Source: Sporomusa sp. KB1
GTDB lineage: Bacteria > Bacillota > Negativicutes > Sporomusales > Sporomusaceae
Assembly: GCF_007830295.1 (NCBI RefSeq)
Contig: NZ_VLKC01000002.1
Location: 3,788,341-3,852,340, forward strand
DNA length: 64,000 bases
Direction: 5' to 3'
The notes beneath the pieces were generated by a model, which was not told where the DNA came from, did not search any database, and saw nothing but the letters and a program-made list of their open reading frames with translations. The translations under genes and the position numbers were made by a program. Shown one piece after another: positions 41,507 to 51,030 of the stretch. Each line of letters opens with the position of its first letter. Positions within the stretch are counted from its first letter, which is position 1.

Positions 41507-42580
41507 GTGAAAGTAGCAGTCATTTCAGTAACTAATAAAGGTGCTGAATTAGCCGGCAAGATAGCGCCGCTTATAGGGTCTGAAGTTGATATATATGCAA
41601 AGGTTGGGCGAAATCCGTGCAATGAACCTCATACCTACGGTTGTTTACGTGATTTGGTTGGTGAACTATTTTCAAATTATGATGGTTTACTTTTCATTAT
41701 GGCAACAGGTATTGTTGTGAGAGTGATTGCACCCTATGTTAGAGATAAACGGGTTGACCCGGCAGTAGTGGTTATGGATGATGGCGGTAATTTTGCGATT
41801 AGCCTGCTGTCAGGCCATATTGGCGGTGCCAATGAACTGGCGTTGCGGGTGGGGAGTGCTGCCGGAGCCACGCCTGTAATTACGACAGCTACAGATGTTG
41901 CGAAATTACCGGCTGCCGATGTACTTGCCGTCAAACTTAACCTGGCGATAGAACCATTTAATTCTCTAAAGACAATTAACGCGGCCATTGTTAATGGTGA
42001 CAAAGTAACGTTCTTCCTGGATAGTGAGCTGGCCGGACAGGAGCACTATACTTGTTTGGCGGCAAAACAGGGGGTCGTGCTGGCTGATAGTAGTGAATTA
42101 GCTCTTAGCGAGAAATATGACGCAGCTGTAGTAATTACCGACAGGAAACTTAGTATTTCCAAACCGCACCTGTATTTGCGTCCCGGTAGTTTAGCCATAG
42201 GCCTTGGCTGCCGGCGCGGCACGACCAGTGCTGAAATTTTAGCAGCCATCAGTCAGGCTTGTTTGACTGTTGAGCGCAGCACTAAAAGTGTGGCTATAAT
42301 TGGGAGTACAGTGGTTAAGGAAGACGAAACCGGTTTACTAGCAGCTGCACAGCAACTGGCGGTGCCGATTAAGTTTTTTACCAACGAACAATTGCAAGCG
42401 TGTATCGAACAATATGACTTGTCGTTATCAAATTTTGTTAAAGAAAAGATAGGAGTGGGAAATGTATGCGAACCAGCAGCAATTCTAGCGGGGAAAAGCA
42501 ACAACCTGATTTTGCCGAAAACAAAGTATCCAAAAGTGACTGTGGCTATCACGCAGGTAAACTATCGGTGGTGGGAATAG
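41507..42580 (+). CDS. cbiG: Cobalt-precorrin-5A hydrolase CbiG
   Basis: A 357-residue enzyme that opens the delta-lactone and releases acetaldehyde. GTG 41507 lies 3 nt after the cbiF stop region. The N-terminal domain contains FIMATGIVVRVIAPYVRDKR; the middle has LLSGHIGGANELA; the C-terminal domain has GLGCRRGTTSAEILAAI. The last 115 nt overlap the start of cbiH in another frame. Confidence 0.93.
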   Translation: MKVAVISVTNKGAELAGKIAPLIGSEVDIYAKVGRNPCNEPHTYGCLRDLVGELFSNYDGLLFIMATGIVVRVIAPYVRDKRVDPAVVVMDDGGNFAISLLSGHIGGANELALRVGSAAGATPVITTATDVAKLPAADVLAVKLNLAIEPFNSLKTINAAIVNGDKVTFFLDSELAGQEHYTCLAAKQGVVLADSSELALSEKYDAAVVITDRKLSISKPHLYLRPGSLAIGLGCRRGTTSAEILAAISQACLTVERSTKSVAIIGSTVVKEDETGLLAAAQQLAVPIKFFTNEQLQACIEQYDLSLSNFVKEKIGVGNVCEPAAILAGKSNNLILPKTKYPKVTVAITQVNYRWWE

Positions 42581-43290
42581 GGCCTGGCAGTCAGATTGAT
42601 ATGACACCGCGCGCCAGGCAAGCTATTGAATGTGCTGAAGTTATTGTCGGGTATGATACTTATTTGAAGTTGATAGAAGATTTATTGCCCGGAAAAACCA
42701 TTATCGGCACAGGTATGATGCAGGAAATTGATCGTTGCCAGGCAGCGGTAGAACAGGCGATGGAAGGAAAGCAGGTTGCTGTTATTTCTAGTGGTGATCC
42801 AGGTATCTACGGTATGGCTGGCCTGGTTCTTGAACTTGTTGCCAAATATCCGGAGACTGTTCAGCCTGAGGTTAGTGTTGTTCCTGGTATTAGCGCTGTT
42901 GGGGCGGCGGCTTCCATTTTGGGTGCGCCGTTAATGCATGATTTTGCCATTATTAGTTTGAGCGATCTATTGACTCCCTGGGAGGTTATTCAAAAGAGAG
43001 TTGAGATGGCCGTTGCCGGTGATTTTGTTATTGCGATTTATAATCCGAAAAGTATCCGGCGGACAAGTCAAATTGAAACAGTGCGCGAAATTGCACTGAA
43101 GCACCGGGGTCCGGAAACTCCTGTCGGTATTGTTCATCACGCCAGCCGTACAAAAGAGGACATGAAGATCTCAACCTTGGAACAGTTTACGAATGAACAT
43201 ATTGATATGTTTTCGCTGGTCATCATTGGCAATAGCCAGACTTATGTAGCTGATGGGAAAATGGTGACACCGCGAGGCTATCGTCTATGA
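42466..43290 (+). CDS. cbiH: Cobalt-factor III / precorrin-3B C17-methyltransferase CbiH
   Basis: A 274-residue ring-contraction methylase. ATG 42466 has GGAGTGGGAA upstream, so it is kept although it lies inside cbiG and adds about 32 residues before the usual KLSVVGIGPGSQIDMTPRAR start; GTG 42568 or 42571 would be a shorter alternative. Other motifs: VIVGYDTYLKLIEDL, SSGDPGIYGMAGLVLEL, IYNPKSIRRTSQIETVREIA. Four nt overlap with cbiJ. Confidence 0.93.
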   Translation: MRTSSNSSGEKQQPDFAENKVSKSDCGYHAGKLSVVGIGPGSQIDMTPRARQAIECAEVIVGYDTYLKLIEDLLPGKTIIGTGMMQEIDRCQAAVEQAMEGKQVAVISSGDPGIYGMAGLVLELVAKYPETVQPEVSVVPGISAVGAAASILGAPLMHDFAIISLSDLLTPWEVIQKRVEMAVAGDFVIAIYNPKSIRRTSQIETVREIALKHRGPETPVGIVHHASRTKEDMKISTLEQFTNEHIDMFSLVIIGNSQTYVADGKMVTPRGYRL

Positions 43291-44048
43291 TTTTAGTGCT
43301 GGCTGGAACGCTGGATGGCCGGGAATTGGCTGTGCATTTAGCAGCAGCCGGACATCAGGTGCTGGCAGCGGTAATTAGCGAGTATGGGCGAAGTTTAGCT
43401 GAATTACCGGGTATTCGTGTTCACACCGGGCAATTGACAATAGAAGGTATGCAGAATTTAATTGCCGGCCAAAACATTACGGTTTTCGTTGATGCCAGTC
43501 ATCCTTATGCTGTCAATGGTTCGATGAATGCTATGCAGGCCTGTGAGCTTGCAGGTATTGAATATATACGGTATGAACGTGCCGAAGTTTGTGTGCCTGA
43601 GTATGAACGATTATATGCTGCCAGTGATGCTGCTCATGCTGCCAAGCTGGCTGCCAGTCTGGGCAAGGTGATATTCTTAACTACCGGCAGCCGCACGCTC
43701 AAAATGTTTAAAACCGAACCGTTATTGGCGAAGTGCCGCCTGATTGCGCGTGTGCTTCCCCAGCCTGACGTTGTGCAAGAGTGTGTTGACTTAGGTTTTA
43801 GTCCAGGTGACATTGTGGCCATCAAAGGGCCGTTTTCTCAGCAGCTTAATGCTGCACTATTTAAGGAATATGATACTGAAGTCATTATAACTAAAAATAG
43901 CGGGACAATCGGTGGCGCAGATACTAAAATAGCGGCAGCCATTGAATTAAACCTACCAATTATTGTAATTGGCAGACCGGATATCAACTATAGAAATTTG
44001 TGCCAGACACAAGAACAAGTAATGAATATGGTAAAGAATATGGAATGA
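43287..44048 (+). CDS. cbiJ: Cobalt-precorrin-6A reductase CbiJ
   Basis: A 253-residue NADH-dependent reductase of the corrin ring. MILVLAGTLDGRELAVHLAA is the dinucleotide-binding start, followed by VFVDASHPYAVNGSMNAMQA, FLTTGSRTLKMF and KNSGTIGGADTKIAAAIEL, all characteristic of CbiJ/CobK. Coupled to cbiH by a 4-nt overlap. Confidence 0.92.
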   Translation: MILVLAGTLDGRELAVHLAAAGHQVLAAVISEYGRSLAELPGIRVHTGQLTIEGMQNLIAGQNITVFVDASHPYAVNGSMNAMQACELAGIEYIRYERAEVCVPEYERLYAASDAAHAAKLAASLGKVIFLTTGSRTLKMFKTEPLLAKCRLIARVLPQPDVVQECVDLGFSPGDIVAIKGPFSQQLNAALFKEYDTEVIITKNSGTIGGADTKIAAAIELNLPIIVIGRPDINYRNLCQTQEQVMNMVKNME

Positions 44049-44085
44049 CAACAGGTAACGTTAATTTACTAGGGAGGTAGCACCT

Positions 44086-44712
44086 ATGCCGTACATAAAA
44101 GATCCGATGGCTATTGAGACGCGCAGTATGGAAATTATTGCGCCCTATTTGGCTGATTTTCATTTAGATGAACAGACAACCAAGGTATATTCGCGAATCA
44201 TTCATGCTGCCGGCGACCCGGATTATGCGAATATAATAAAAGTGCATCCGGAGGCCATAGCCGCAGGTATTGCTGCACTTAAGGCCGGCTGTAATATTTT
44301 TTGTGATGTTGAAATGGTGCGCACAGGTATTAATAAACGACGGTTGGCCGAATTTGGCGGCCAGGCGTTTTGTTTGGTGGCAGATGAGACAGTGGCTAAG
44401 GAAGCTAAGGCAGCCGGTATTACCCGCTCGATGGCGGCGATGCGTAAATTTGGTACGCAGCTTAATGGTGCCATCGTGGCTATTGGCAATGCACCAACCG
44501 CGCTGTTTGAAGTACTGACAATGATTAAAGAAGGTAGTATTAAACCGGCACTTATTATTGGTGTGCCTGTTGGTTTTGTTGGTGCCGCTGAATCGAAGGA
44601 ATTGCTGCATACGACTGCACCTGTGCCTTATATTACTGTGCTGGGCAATAAGGGTGGCAGTCCGATCGCGGCAGCCTCTGTCAATGCAGTCATGTATATG
44701 TTAGGCCGCTAA
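44086..44712 (+). CDS. cbiC: Cobalt-precorrin-8 methylmutase CbiC
   Basis: A 208-residue mutase moving the C11 methyl to C12 to give cobyrinic acid. The catalytic His is in VYSRIIHAAGDPDYANIIKV (about residue 43). Other motifs: DVEMVRTGI, AIGNAPTALFEVLTMIKEG and GVPVGFVGAAESKELLH. GGGAGGT precedes ATG. It ends the ring-modification half of the operon; a large stem-loop follows. Confidence 0.95.
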   Translation: MPYIKDPMAIETRSMEIIAPYLADFHLDEQTTKVYSRIIHAAGDPDYANIIKVHPEAIAAGIAALKAGCNIFCDVEMVRTGINKRRLAEFGGQAFCLVADETVAKEAKAAGITRSMAAMRKFGTQLNGAIVAIGNAPTALFEVLTMIKEGSIKPALIIGVPVGFVGAAESKELLHTTAPVPYITVLGNKGGSPIAAASVNAVMYMLGR

Positions 44713-44745
44713 ACGATAAGCAATCCATTAAACAAGTTTACAGGC

Positions 44746-44821
44746 GCAGGCGGGTGGTGTATTGACAACGCTCCACCACTGGCGTTTGACTTTTGCTTCT
44801 GCCAACACACCACCCGCCTGC
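44746..44821 (+). other. Long stem-loop between cbiC and cbiA
   Basis: A perfect 15-bp stem GCAGGCGGGTGGTGT / ACACCACCCGCCTGC encloses a 46-nt loop that itself has a CAACGC/GCGTTTG pairing, followed by AAAAATTTTT. It could be an attenuator that lowers expression of the second half of the operon, an mRNA processing or stabilising structure, or a small mobile inverted repeat. Confidence 0.7.
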
Positions 44822-44891
44822 AAAAATTTTTAACACGTTGTATATAGACTGGGTATTAGTAAATCTTTAATCTGCCGTAGGAGGGGTGCGC

Positions 44892-46286
44892 ATGGACCAA
44901 TTGAATATTCCAAGAGTTGTGATTGCTGGCGTTAATAGTGGTGTTGGTAAAACAACCATCGTAACCGGGATGCTCGCGGCGTTAGCCAAGCGTGGCTTCA
45001 AAGTCCAGTCCTATAAGGTGGGCCCTGATTATATTGATCCGGGTTTCCATCGCTTAGCCAGTGGTAAAAGTGCGCATAATCTTGATTCATGGCTGGTGCC
45101 GCCAGAATTATTGGCAGATATATTTACCAGTACGGCGGCCCAAAACGATATTGCCATTATTGAGGGTGTTATGGGGCTGTATGATGGCGGGCGCGCTGGT
45201 GTTAGCAGCACGGCAACTGTGGCGAAATTGCTAAAAGCGCCGGTAGTGCTGGTAATTGATGCTAAATCAATGGGCGAGAGTGCTGCGGCCATTGCGCTCG
45301 GCTTTAAACTGTATGATTCAGAAGTGAATTTCGCTGGGGTCATTATTAACAGACTTGGCTCAGAAAGTCATAAATTGATGGTATGTGAGGCAATGGATAG
45401 ACTGGGGATTCCGGTTATTGGTACAGTTTTCCGCAACAATGAGCTTAGTATGCCGGAACGCCACCTTGGTTTAACACCAGTTACTGAGCAGGATGCGGTA
45501 GCTGTGGTAGATAAAATAGGACAGCAAGTGGCAGAGCAGGTGGCCTTAGATAAGCTGGTGACTGTGGCTAAAACTGCCGGGCCCCTGCCAAAGCATAGTG
45601 CACCAGCGAAGGGCAAGCATAATCAGACAATCCGTATTGGCGTAGCCCAGGATGATGTTTTCACTTTTTACTATCCATCAAGTCTGGAAGTTTTAACTGA
45701 GTTTGGTGCGGAGATTATTCCTTTCAGCCCGCTTACTGATAAACAATTGCCTACGGTTGACGGTATTATATTAGGCGGTGGTTTTCCAGAAATGTTTGTC
45801 AGGGAATTATCAGCCAATATTGGCATGCGGCAGGATATACTGCAGGCTGCTAAGGCCGGTATGCCGATATATGCCGAGTGTGGCGGACTGATGTATCTGG
45901 CACGGCAAATTACCGATTTTGATGGCCAGACATATGATATGGCTGGCGTTATTCCGGCAGTATGCCAGATGCAGTCTAAACTGGAAACCGTAGGCTATGT
46001 GGAAGCTAAGGCCTTAACCAACAATGTACTGTGTACGACTGGGGAAAGTCTGCGGGGGCATGAATTTCATTTTTCCCGGATGGTACCGGAGGTAAGCAGT
46101 GGAGAGTTTCCATGGGCCTTTGCATTTAAAAAAATGCGGACAGGTGCTGTTTATCAGGGCGGCTATGCGGCAGGAAATGTGTTAGCCTCTTATCTGCATA
46201 TGCATTTTGCGGGCAATAGACAAGCTGCTGAGCAGTTTGTCACACGGTGCGCTCAGTACAGACACCTAGCAGGACAGGAGATGTAG
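44892..46286 (+). CDS. cbiA: Cobyrinate a,c-diamide synthase CbiA
   Basis: A 464-residue ATP- and glutamine-dependent amidase. ATG 44892 follows AGGAGGGG by 5 nt. The P-loop GVNSGVGKTTIVTGM is at about 12-26, followed by KVGPDYIDPGFH. The class I glutaminase domain has the nucleophile in AECGGLMYLARQI (about 330) and the final GYAAGNVLASYLHMHF with the catalytic His. It acts on cobyrinate from the upstream enzymes. Confidence 0.95.
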   Translation: MDQLNIPRVVIAGVNSGVGKTTIVTGMLAALAKRGFKVQSYKVGPDYIDPGFHRLASGKSAHNLDSWLVPPELLADIFTSTAAQNDIAIIEGVMGLYDGGRAGVSSTATVAKLLKAPVVLVIDAKSMGESAAAIALGFKLYDSEVNFAGVIINRLGSESHKLMVCEAMDRLGIPVIGTVFRNNELSMPERHLGLTPVTEQDAVAVVDKIGQQVAEQVALDKLVTVAKTAGPLPKHSAPAKGKHNQTIRIGVAQDDVFTFYYPSSLEVLTEFGAEIIPFSPLTDKQLPTVDGIILGGGFPEMFVRELSANIGMRQDILQAAKAGMPIYAECGGLMYLARQITDFDGQTYDMAGVIPAVCQMQSKLETVGYVEAKALTNNVLCTTGESLRGHEFHFSRMVPEVSSGEFPWAFAFKKMRTGAVYQGGYAAGNVLASYLHMHFAGNRQAAEQFVTRCAQYRHLAGQEM

Positions 46287-46291
46287 CTACG

Positions 46292-46873
46292 ATGGCAGGT
46301 AAAATTGTTTTGGTTACCGGCGGTGCCCGCAGTGGCAAAAGCACATTTGCTGAACAGGTTGCCGCTCGCGGTGGACGGAGGGTAGCCTACATTGCTACTG
46401 CTCAAATCTATGATGAGGAAATGAAAGAACGGGTGAGTATTCATCAAAGCCGCCGCCCCGCCAACTGGCTGACTTTTGAAGCTCCTTATAATGCCGATGA
46501 GGCCATGGCAAAAGCAGCTTTGAGTGCAGATATTGTATTATTTGATTGTCTGACACTCTATACCAGCAACCTACTCTTAGCACCTAAGGCACCAAGTGAC
46601 AGGGAAGAACGCCGGCAAGCTGTGCTTGGCAGCATTGAAAAATTACTGGCAAGTGCTAAACAGGGAAATTGTGATGTGATCTTTGTTTCTAACGAAGTTG
46701 GCTTAGGAATTGTGCCAGATAATGCGTTGGCTCGCGAATATCGTGATGTGGCGGGGCTTGTCAATCAAATGGTAGCGGCTAATGCGGATGAAGTATATTT
46801 GGTAGTAAGTGGTTTGGCTGTTGAACTAAAAAAAATAGCCGTTAGTCTGAAGGAGGGTGAACTTAATGGCTAA
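46292..46873 (+). CDS. cobU: Adenosylcobinamide kinase / guanylyltransferase CobU
   Basis: A 193-residue bifunctional enzyme phosphorylating adenosylcobinamide and attaching GMP. ATG 46292 gives MAGKIVLVTGGARSGKSTFA with the P-loop. IATAQIYDEEMKERVSIHQS with the GMP-accepting His, and IFVSNEVGLGIVPDN, follow. It overlaps cbiP by 8 nt. Confidence 0.94.
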   Translation: MAGKIVLVTGGARSGKSTFAEQVAARGGRRVAYIATAQIYDEEMKERVSIHQSRRPANWLTFEAPYNADEAMAKAALSADIVLFDCLTLYTSNLLLAPKAPSDREERRQAVLGSIEKLLASAKQGNCDVIFVSNEVGLGIVPDNALAREYRDVAGLVNQMVAANADEVYLVVSGLAVELKKIAVSLKEGELNG

Positions 46874-48398
46874 AGCAATTATGCTGCAGGGAACAAGCTC
46901 CCATGTTGGCAAAAGCATTTTAACTACGGCGTTATGCCGGATTTTTAAACAGGATGGTCAGAAGGTAACCCCATTTAAAGCACAAAATATGGCACTTAAC
47001 TCTTATGTTACCAAAACCGGCGGCGAAATGGGCCGGGCACAAGTGGCTCAGGCCGAAGCAGCCGGACTGGACCCGACTGTCGAAATGAACCCGGTATTAT
47101 TAAAACCTACCGGTAATTCCTGCTCACAGGTCATTGTTATGGGGAGGCCTGTGGGTAACATGTCAGCAAAGGAATATCATGCCGGCTATAGTCTGAAGGC
47201 TTTAGGGGTAGTGACCGAGTGTATCCAAAAGCTGCACAAAGACTTTGATACCATTGTCATTGAAGGCGCTGGCAGTCCGGCGGAAGTTAACCTTAAAGAC
47301 AATGATATTGTTAATATGCGGGTTGCTAAACTGGCTGGTGCACCAGTGCTACTCATTGCCGATATTGATCGAGGCGGAGCCTTAGCTTCCATTGTCGGGA
47401 CACTGGAACTGCTGGACCCGGATGAACGTGCGTTGGTCAAAGGGCTGATTATTAATAAATTCCGGGGCGATATTACATTACTGAAACCAGCATTGGATTT
47501 TCTTGAAGATAAGACAGGTAAGCCGGTTATTGGCGTTGTGCCGCATCTTGACAGGCTGGGGATTGATGATGAAGATTCTGTATCACTGGAGGATAAAGAG
47601 CAGCCGGAGAAAGTCGGTGAGCTTGATATCGCCGTATTGCGTTTGCCGAAGATATCCAACTTTACTGATTTTGATGCCTTAGCTAATGAAAGTGATGTCC
47701 AGGTGAGATATGTGCGCCAGGGGGAAGCTATTGGCAAACCAGATCTGATTATCCTGCCAGGCAGCAAAAATACCACGGAGGATTTATTGTATCTTCGCCA
47801 CAATGGCTATGAGCAGGAGCTTATCAAGCTGGTCAAAAGTGGTACGCCGCTTGTGGGCATCTGCGGTGGTTATCAGATGTTGGGGCGGGAGGTACAAGAC
47901 CCTGAACATACAGAGTCAGACCTGGACAAAGTTATGGGCTTAGGTCTTATCGACAGTATTACTATTTTCGAAGCCAATAAAGTAACCCATCAAGTTAAGG
48001 CGGCGGCGTGTAACCATAAGTTTTTAGGGATTAATTATAGCGGTCACAACTTGGCCGGTTATGAGATTCATATGGGTCGTACCCAGTTTTTATCCCCGGT
48101 AGATGCTGCTTTTACTATTGCCACCCGGTCAGATAAGCCAGTACAGTTGGCTGACGGCGCTATTTCTGCCGATGGTTTGGTTATGGGTACCTATATCCAC
48201 GGGATTTTTGACAATGACACCTATCGGCGGGCGGTGCTGGATGCGCTGAGAGTGCGTAAGGGGTTAGCGCCGTTAGGAGTAATCAAGGATACGCAGGCGC
48301 TTAAAGATGCTGCCTATAACCGGTTGGCTGACGTTGTCCGGCAGAGTATGGATATGGATCTCGTCTACCGGATTATGAACGAAAATAATGGTAGATAG
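46866..48398 (+). CDS. cbiP: Cobyric acid synthase CbiP
   Basis: A 510-residue glutamine-dependent enzyme amidating the four remaining side chains. ATG 46866 lies 9 nt after GGAGG (46852-46856). It has MLQGTSSHVGKSILTTALCR, FKAQNMALNSYVT, the DIDRGGALASI loop, the glutaminase nucleophile in GICGGYQMLG (about 333) and MGTYIHGIFDN with His. Length is typical (about 500). Confidence 0.95.
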   Translation: MAKAIMLQGTSSHVGKSILTTALCRIFKQDGQKVTPFKAQNMALNSYVTKTGGEMGRAQVAQAEAAGLDPTVEMNPVLLKPTGNSCSQVIVMGRPVGNMSAKEYHAGYSLKALGVVTECIQKLHKDFDTIVIEGAGSPAEVNLKDNDIVNMRVAKLAGAPVLLIADIDRGGALASIVGTLELLDPDERALVKGLIINKFRGDITLLKPALDFLEDKTGKPVIGVVPHLDRLGIDDEDSVSLEDKEQPEKVGELDIAVLRLPKISNFTDFDALANESDVQVRYVRQGEAIGKPDLIILPGSKNTTEDLLYLRHNGYEQELIKLVKSGTPLVGICGGYQMLGREVQDPEHTESDLDKVMGLGLIDSITIFEANKVTHQVKAAACNHKFLGINYSGHNLAGYEIHMGRTQFLSPVDAAFTIATRSDKPVQLADGAISADGLVMGTYIHGIFDNDTYRRAVLDALRVRKGLAPLGVIKDTQALKDAAYNRLADVVRQSMDMDLVYRIMNENNGR

Positions 48399-48400
48399 CT

Positions 48401-49357
48401 ATGACAGAGTATGTAATAGTCGGAGCAGTCATCCTTGATTGCTTGGTTGGCGATCCGCGGACATCACTTCATCCGGTAGTTATTATCGGCAATTTTATTG
48501 CCTGGTTGGCACGACGGCTTTTGCAGGTCACTCATTCACCGGCTTATAAAAAGCTGGCCGGTGCAGTCTTGGTTATTAGTGTGCTGGCAGTAGTATATGG
48601 CGTAGTGTGGCTGGTTATGGCAGCTTTAAGTTCGATTCATTCCTGGGCTGGTTATATTGGCGGTGCAGTGCTGCTATCTTTTACGATATCAACAAGGAGT
48701 TTGGCTGAAGCCGGACGGGAGATAGCAGGCTTTCTGAGTAGCGGCAATATGGAGCAGGCCCGCTATAAGGTGGGCTGGATTGTCGGGCGGGATACCGCCG
48801 GGCTGAATACTGGCGAAGTGACCCGGGCCACTGTTGAGACAGTGGCGGAGAATATTGTAGATGGCATTATCTCACCGCTTTTTTATGCTGCAATCGGCGG
48901 TGTACCGTTGGCTTTTTTGTATCGTGCGGTTAATACCATGGACTCTATGGTTGGCTATAAAAACGAGAAATACCTGGATTTCGGCATGGTTGCTGCCCGG
49001 GTTGATGATGTGTTTAACTATATTCCCGCGAGAATTACCGGGTTACTGATTATTTTGGCGGCAGCTTTGCTCCAACAGGATGCGAGTGGCGCTTTTCAGG
49101 CCATCAAGCGCGATGCGGCTAAGCATCCCAGCCCCAACAGCGGTTATTCTGAAGCTGGTGTGGCCGGGGCATTAGGGATTAGACTGGGTGGGCTTAATTA
49201 TTATGGCGGAGTGGCCTCATTGCGCTCTTACATGGGTGAGGCAAAGTGTGAGCTTGAGCCAATACATATTGAGAACACGATTCAAATTATGTATGTGGTG
49301 ACAACTTTGTTTATTGCAGGGACATTAGCTTGTAAATGGCTGTTTGCTTACCTATAG
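48401..49357 (+). CDS. cbiB: Adenosylcobinamide-phosphate synthase CbiB
   Basis: A 318-residue polytopic membrane protein joining the aminopropanol phosphate to cobyric acid. DCLVGDPRTSLHPVVIIGNF near the start, VGRDTAGLNTGEVTRATVET in the middle and DAAKHPSPNSGYSEAGVAGA (about 235-260) are family signatures. It starts 2 nt after the cbiP stop. Confidence 0.95.
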   Translation: MTEYVIVGAVILDCLVGDPRTSLHPVVIIGNFIAWLARRLLQVTHSPAYKKLAGAVLVISVLAVVYGVVWLVMAALSSIHSWAGYIGGAVLLSFTISTRSLAEAGREIAGFLSSGNMEQARYKVGWIVGRDTAGLNTGEVTRATVETVAENIVDGIISPLFYAAIGGVPLAFLYRAVNTMDSMVGYKNEKYLDFGMVAARVDDVFNYIPARITGLLIILAAALLQQDASGAFQAIKRDAAKHPSPNSGYSEAGVAGALGIRLGGLNYYGGVASLRSYMGEAKCELEPIHIENTIQIMYVVTTLFIAGTLACKWLFAYL

Positions 49358-49384
49358 GCAGCCATTCGAGTGGAGGAATAAAGG

Positions 49385-50110
49385 TTGAAAGACTTTTTTA
49401 CCGGATTACAGTTTCTTACCCGCATTCGGCTGGTAGAGCAACATGACTGGTCACCAGACAGCTTTGGACGTAGTGTTAAATATTTTACATTGATCGGTGC
49501 TATTATCGGCTTGATTTTGGCTGGACTGAATTATGTTCTTAGTCAGTTCTTACCATCCCATGTGCTGGCAGCTGTCATTATTATAACTGAGATTGTGCTT
49601 ACCGGCGGGCTGCATTGTGATGGCTTTATGGATACAGCTGATGGCGTATTTTCCGGCCGTTCCCGGGAACGTATGCTGGAGATCATGAAGGATAGTCGGG
49701 TTGGTGCAAACGGCGTAGTGGCCTTTGGTCTATTACTGCTGCTGAAGTATTCACTTATTATAGATATGACACCGACAATGTTATTTGCTGCGCTTATTGC
49801 TATGCCGGTGGCAGGGCGCATGGTTATGGTAATCAGCATTACTTCCTTTTCTTATGCACGTCCTGAAGGCATGGGGAAAGCCTTCGCGCAATATGCCGGT
49901 CGTGCTACCTTAGGTATTGCTGCTGTTGTTGCTATCGCAGTGGTTGCAGCATTAGGCATCCGGGCCTCAATTAGTGCTGGTGGAGCCGTTGTGGCCGGAA
50001 TATTGACAGCTCGTTATTTGGCTACTGTTTTGGGTGGTTTAACTGGAGATACCTATGGCGCTGTTACTGAATTGACCGAATTAGCAGTATTGCTCCTATT
50101 TGTAATCTAA
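49385..50110 (+). CDS. cobS: Cobalamin 5'-phosphate synthase CobS
   Basis: A 241-residue membrane enzyme joining GDP-cobinamide to alpha-ribazole phosphate. It starts at TTG 49385 with GGAGG 8 nt before. The metal motif is GGLHCDGFMDTADGVFSGRS (about 77-96), followed by MLEIMKDSRVGANGVVAFGL. About six membrane helices. The lower-ligand synthesis genes are elsewhere. Confidence 0.94.
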   Translation: MKDFFTGLQFLTRIRLVEQHDWSPDSFGRSVKYFTLIGAIIGLILAGLNYVLSQFLPSHVLAAVIIITEIVLTGGLHCDGFMDTADGVFSGRSRERMLEIMKDSRVGANGVVAFGLLLLLKYSLIIDMTPTMLFAALIAMPVAGRMVMVISITSFSYARPEGMGKAFAQYAGRATLGIAAVVAIAVVAALGIRASISAGGAVVAGILTARYLATVLGGLTGDTYGAVTELTELAVLLLFVI

Positions 50111-50148
50111 AGGAAATAAGATTCAATCACTGAAAGGCTGACTTTTCA

Positions 50149-51030
50149 ATGACGATTAAAGTTAAAGCACCCGGCTCATGTGGCGAATTAGTGCAGGGCA
50201 CAATAAATGGGGTCAACTTCTTAATTACCTGTCCGGTGGATTGGTATTCTGAAGTTACCGTAGTTTCCGGTGATAGTATGGTACATACTGAGCCTAAGAC
50301 TGCCACAGCTGTATCCAAGACATTTGAATATCTGAATATTTCAGGAACCCTAGGTTTAACTGTGGAATCTGATTTGCCAGTAGGCAAAGGCATGGCGTCA
50401 AGCAGTGCCGATATCAGTGCTGCCTGTCAGGCTGCTGCACTGGCAGCGGCAGGCCGGCACCTGTCTTGTGACGAGATTGCCGATATTGCTTTAACCATTG
50501 AACCAACTGATGGGATTTTTTATCCCGGAATTATTATGTTTGATCATGTGGAAGGCAAAATTCGCCGCTTTTTAGGCAATCCACCGCCAATATATATTGC
50601 TGTTTTCGATGTTGGCGGTCAAGTAGATACACTGGCTTTTAACCACCGTAAGGATCTAGCCGCTTTAAATCAAGCGAAAGAGCCGCAGATTATGGCTGCC
50701 GCTAGATTAGTAGCCAAAGGCCTGGAAACTGGTGATGCGCGGCTCATTGGCCAGGGCGCGACGATGAGTGCTGTAGCTAATCAATCAATACTATATAAGC
50801 CTTGTCTGGAACAGGTTATAACGATCAGCCGGGATTTTGGTGCTGTTGGCATCTGCGCCGCTCATAGCGGCACAGTTCTGGGTGTTATGTTTAGTGCAGC
50901 TGCCATGAACGGCCATGAAAGTTGCATCAAGGAAATAGGCCGTGTCTGCTCGGCAGTGGTCTATCTCAAAACTGTCCAGTTAATTGCCGGCGGGCTTATC
51001 ATAACAGGAGATGATGGTAGTGATCGCTGA
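50149..51030 (+). CDS. PduX-like L-threonine kinase (GHMP family)
   Basis: A 293-residue GHMP kinase expected to phosphorylate L-threonine, giving the precursor of the aminopropanol linker. KAPGSCGELVQGTINGVNFL and the ATP loop PVGKGMASSSADISAACQAA (about 84-103) match PduX/GHMP. It lies directly upstream of cobD, its expected partner, and overlaps it by about 17 nt. The assignment rests on motif and context. Confidence 0.87.
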   Translation: MTIKVKAPGSCGELVQGTINGVNFLITCPVDWYSEVTVVSGDSMVHTEPKTATAVSKTFEYLNISGTLGLTVESDLPVGKGMASSSADISAACQAAALAAAGRHLSCDEIADIALTIEPTDGIFYPGIIMFDHVEGKIRRFLGNPPPIYIAVFDVGGQVDTLAFNHRKDLAALNQAKEPQIMAAARLVAKGLETGDARLIGQGATMSAVANQSILYKPCLEQVITISRDFGAVGICAAHSGTVLGVMFSAAAMNGHESCIKEIGRVCSAVVYLKTVQLIAGGLIITGDDGSDR

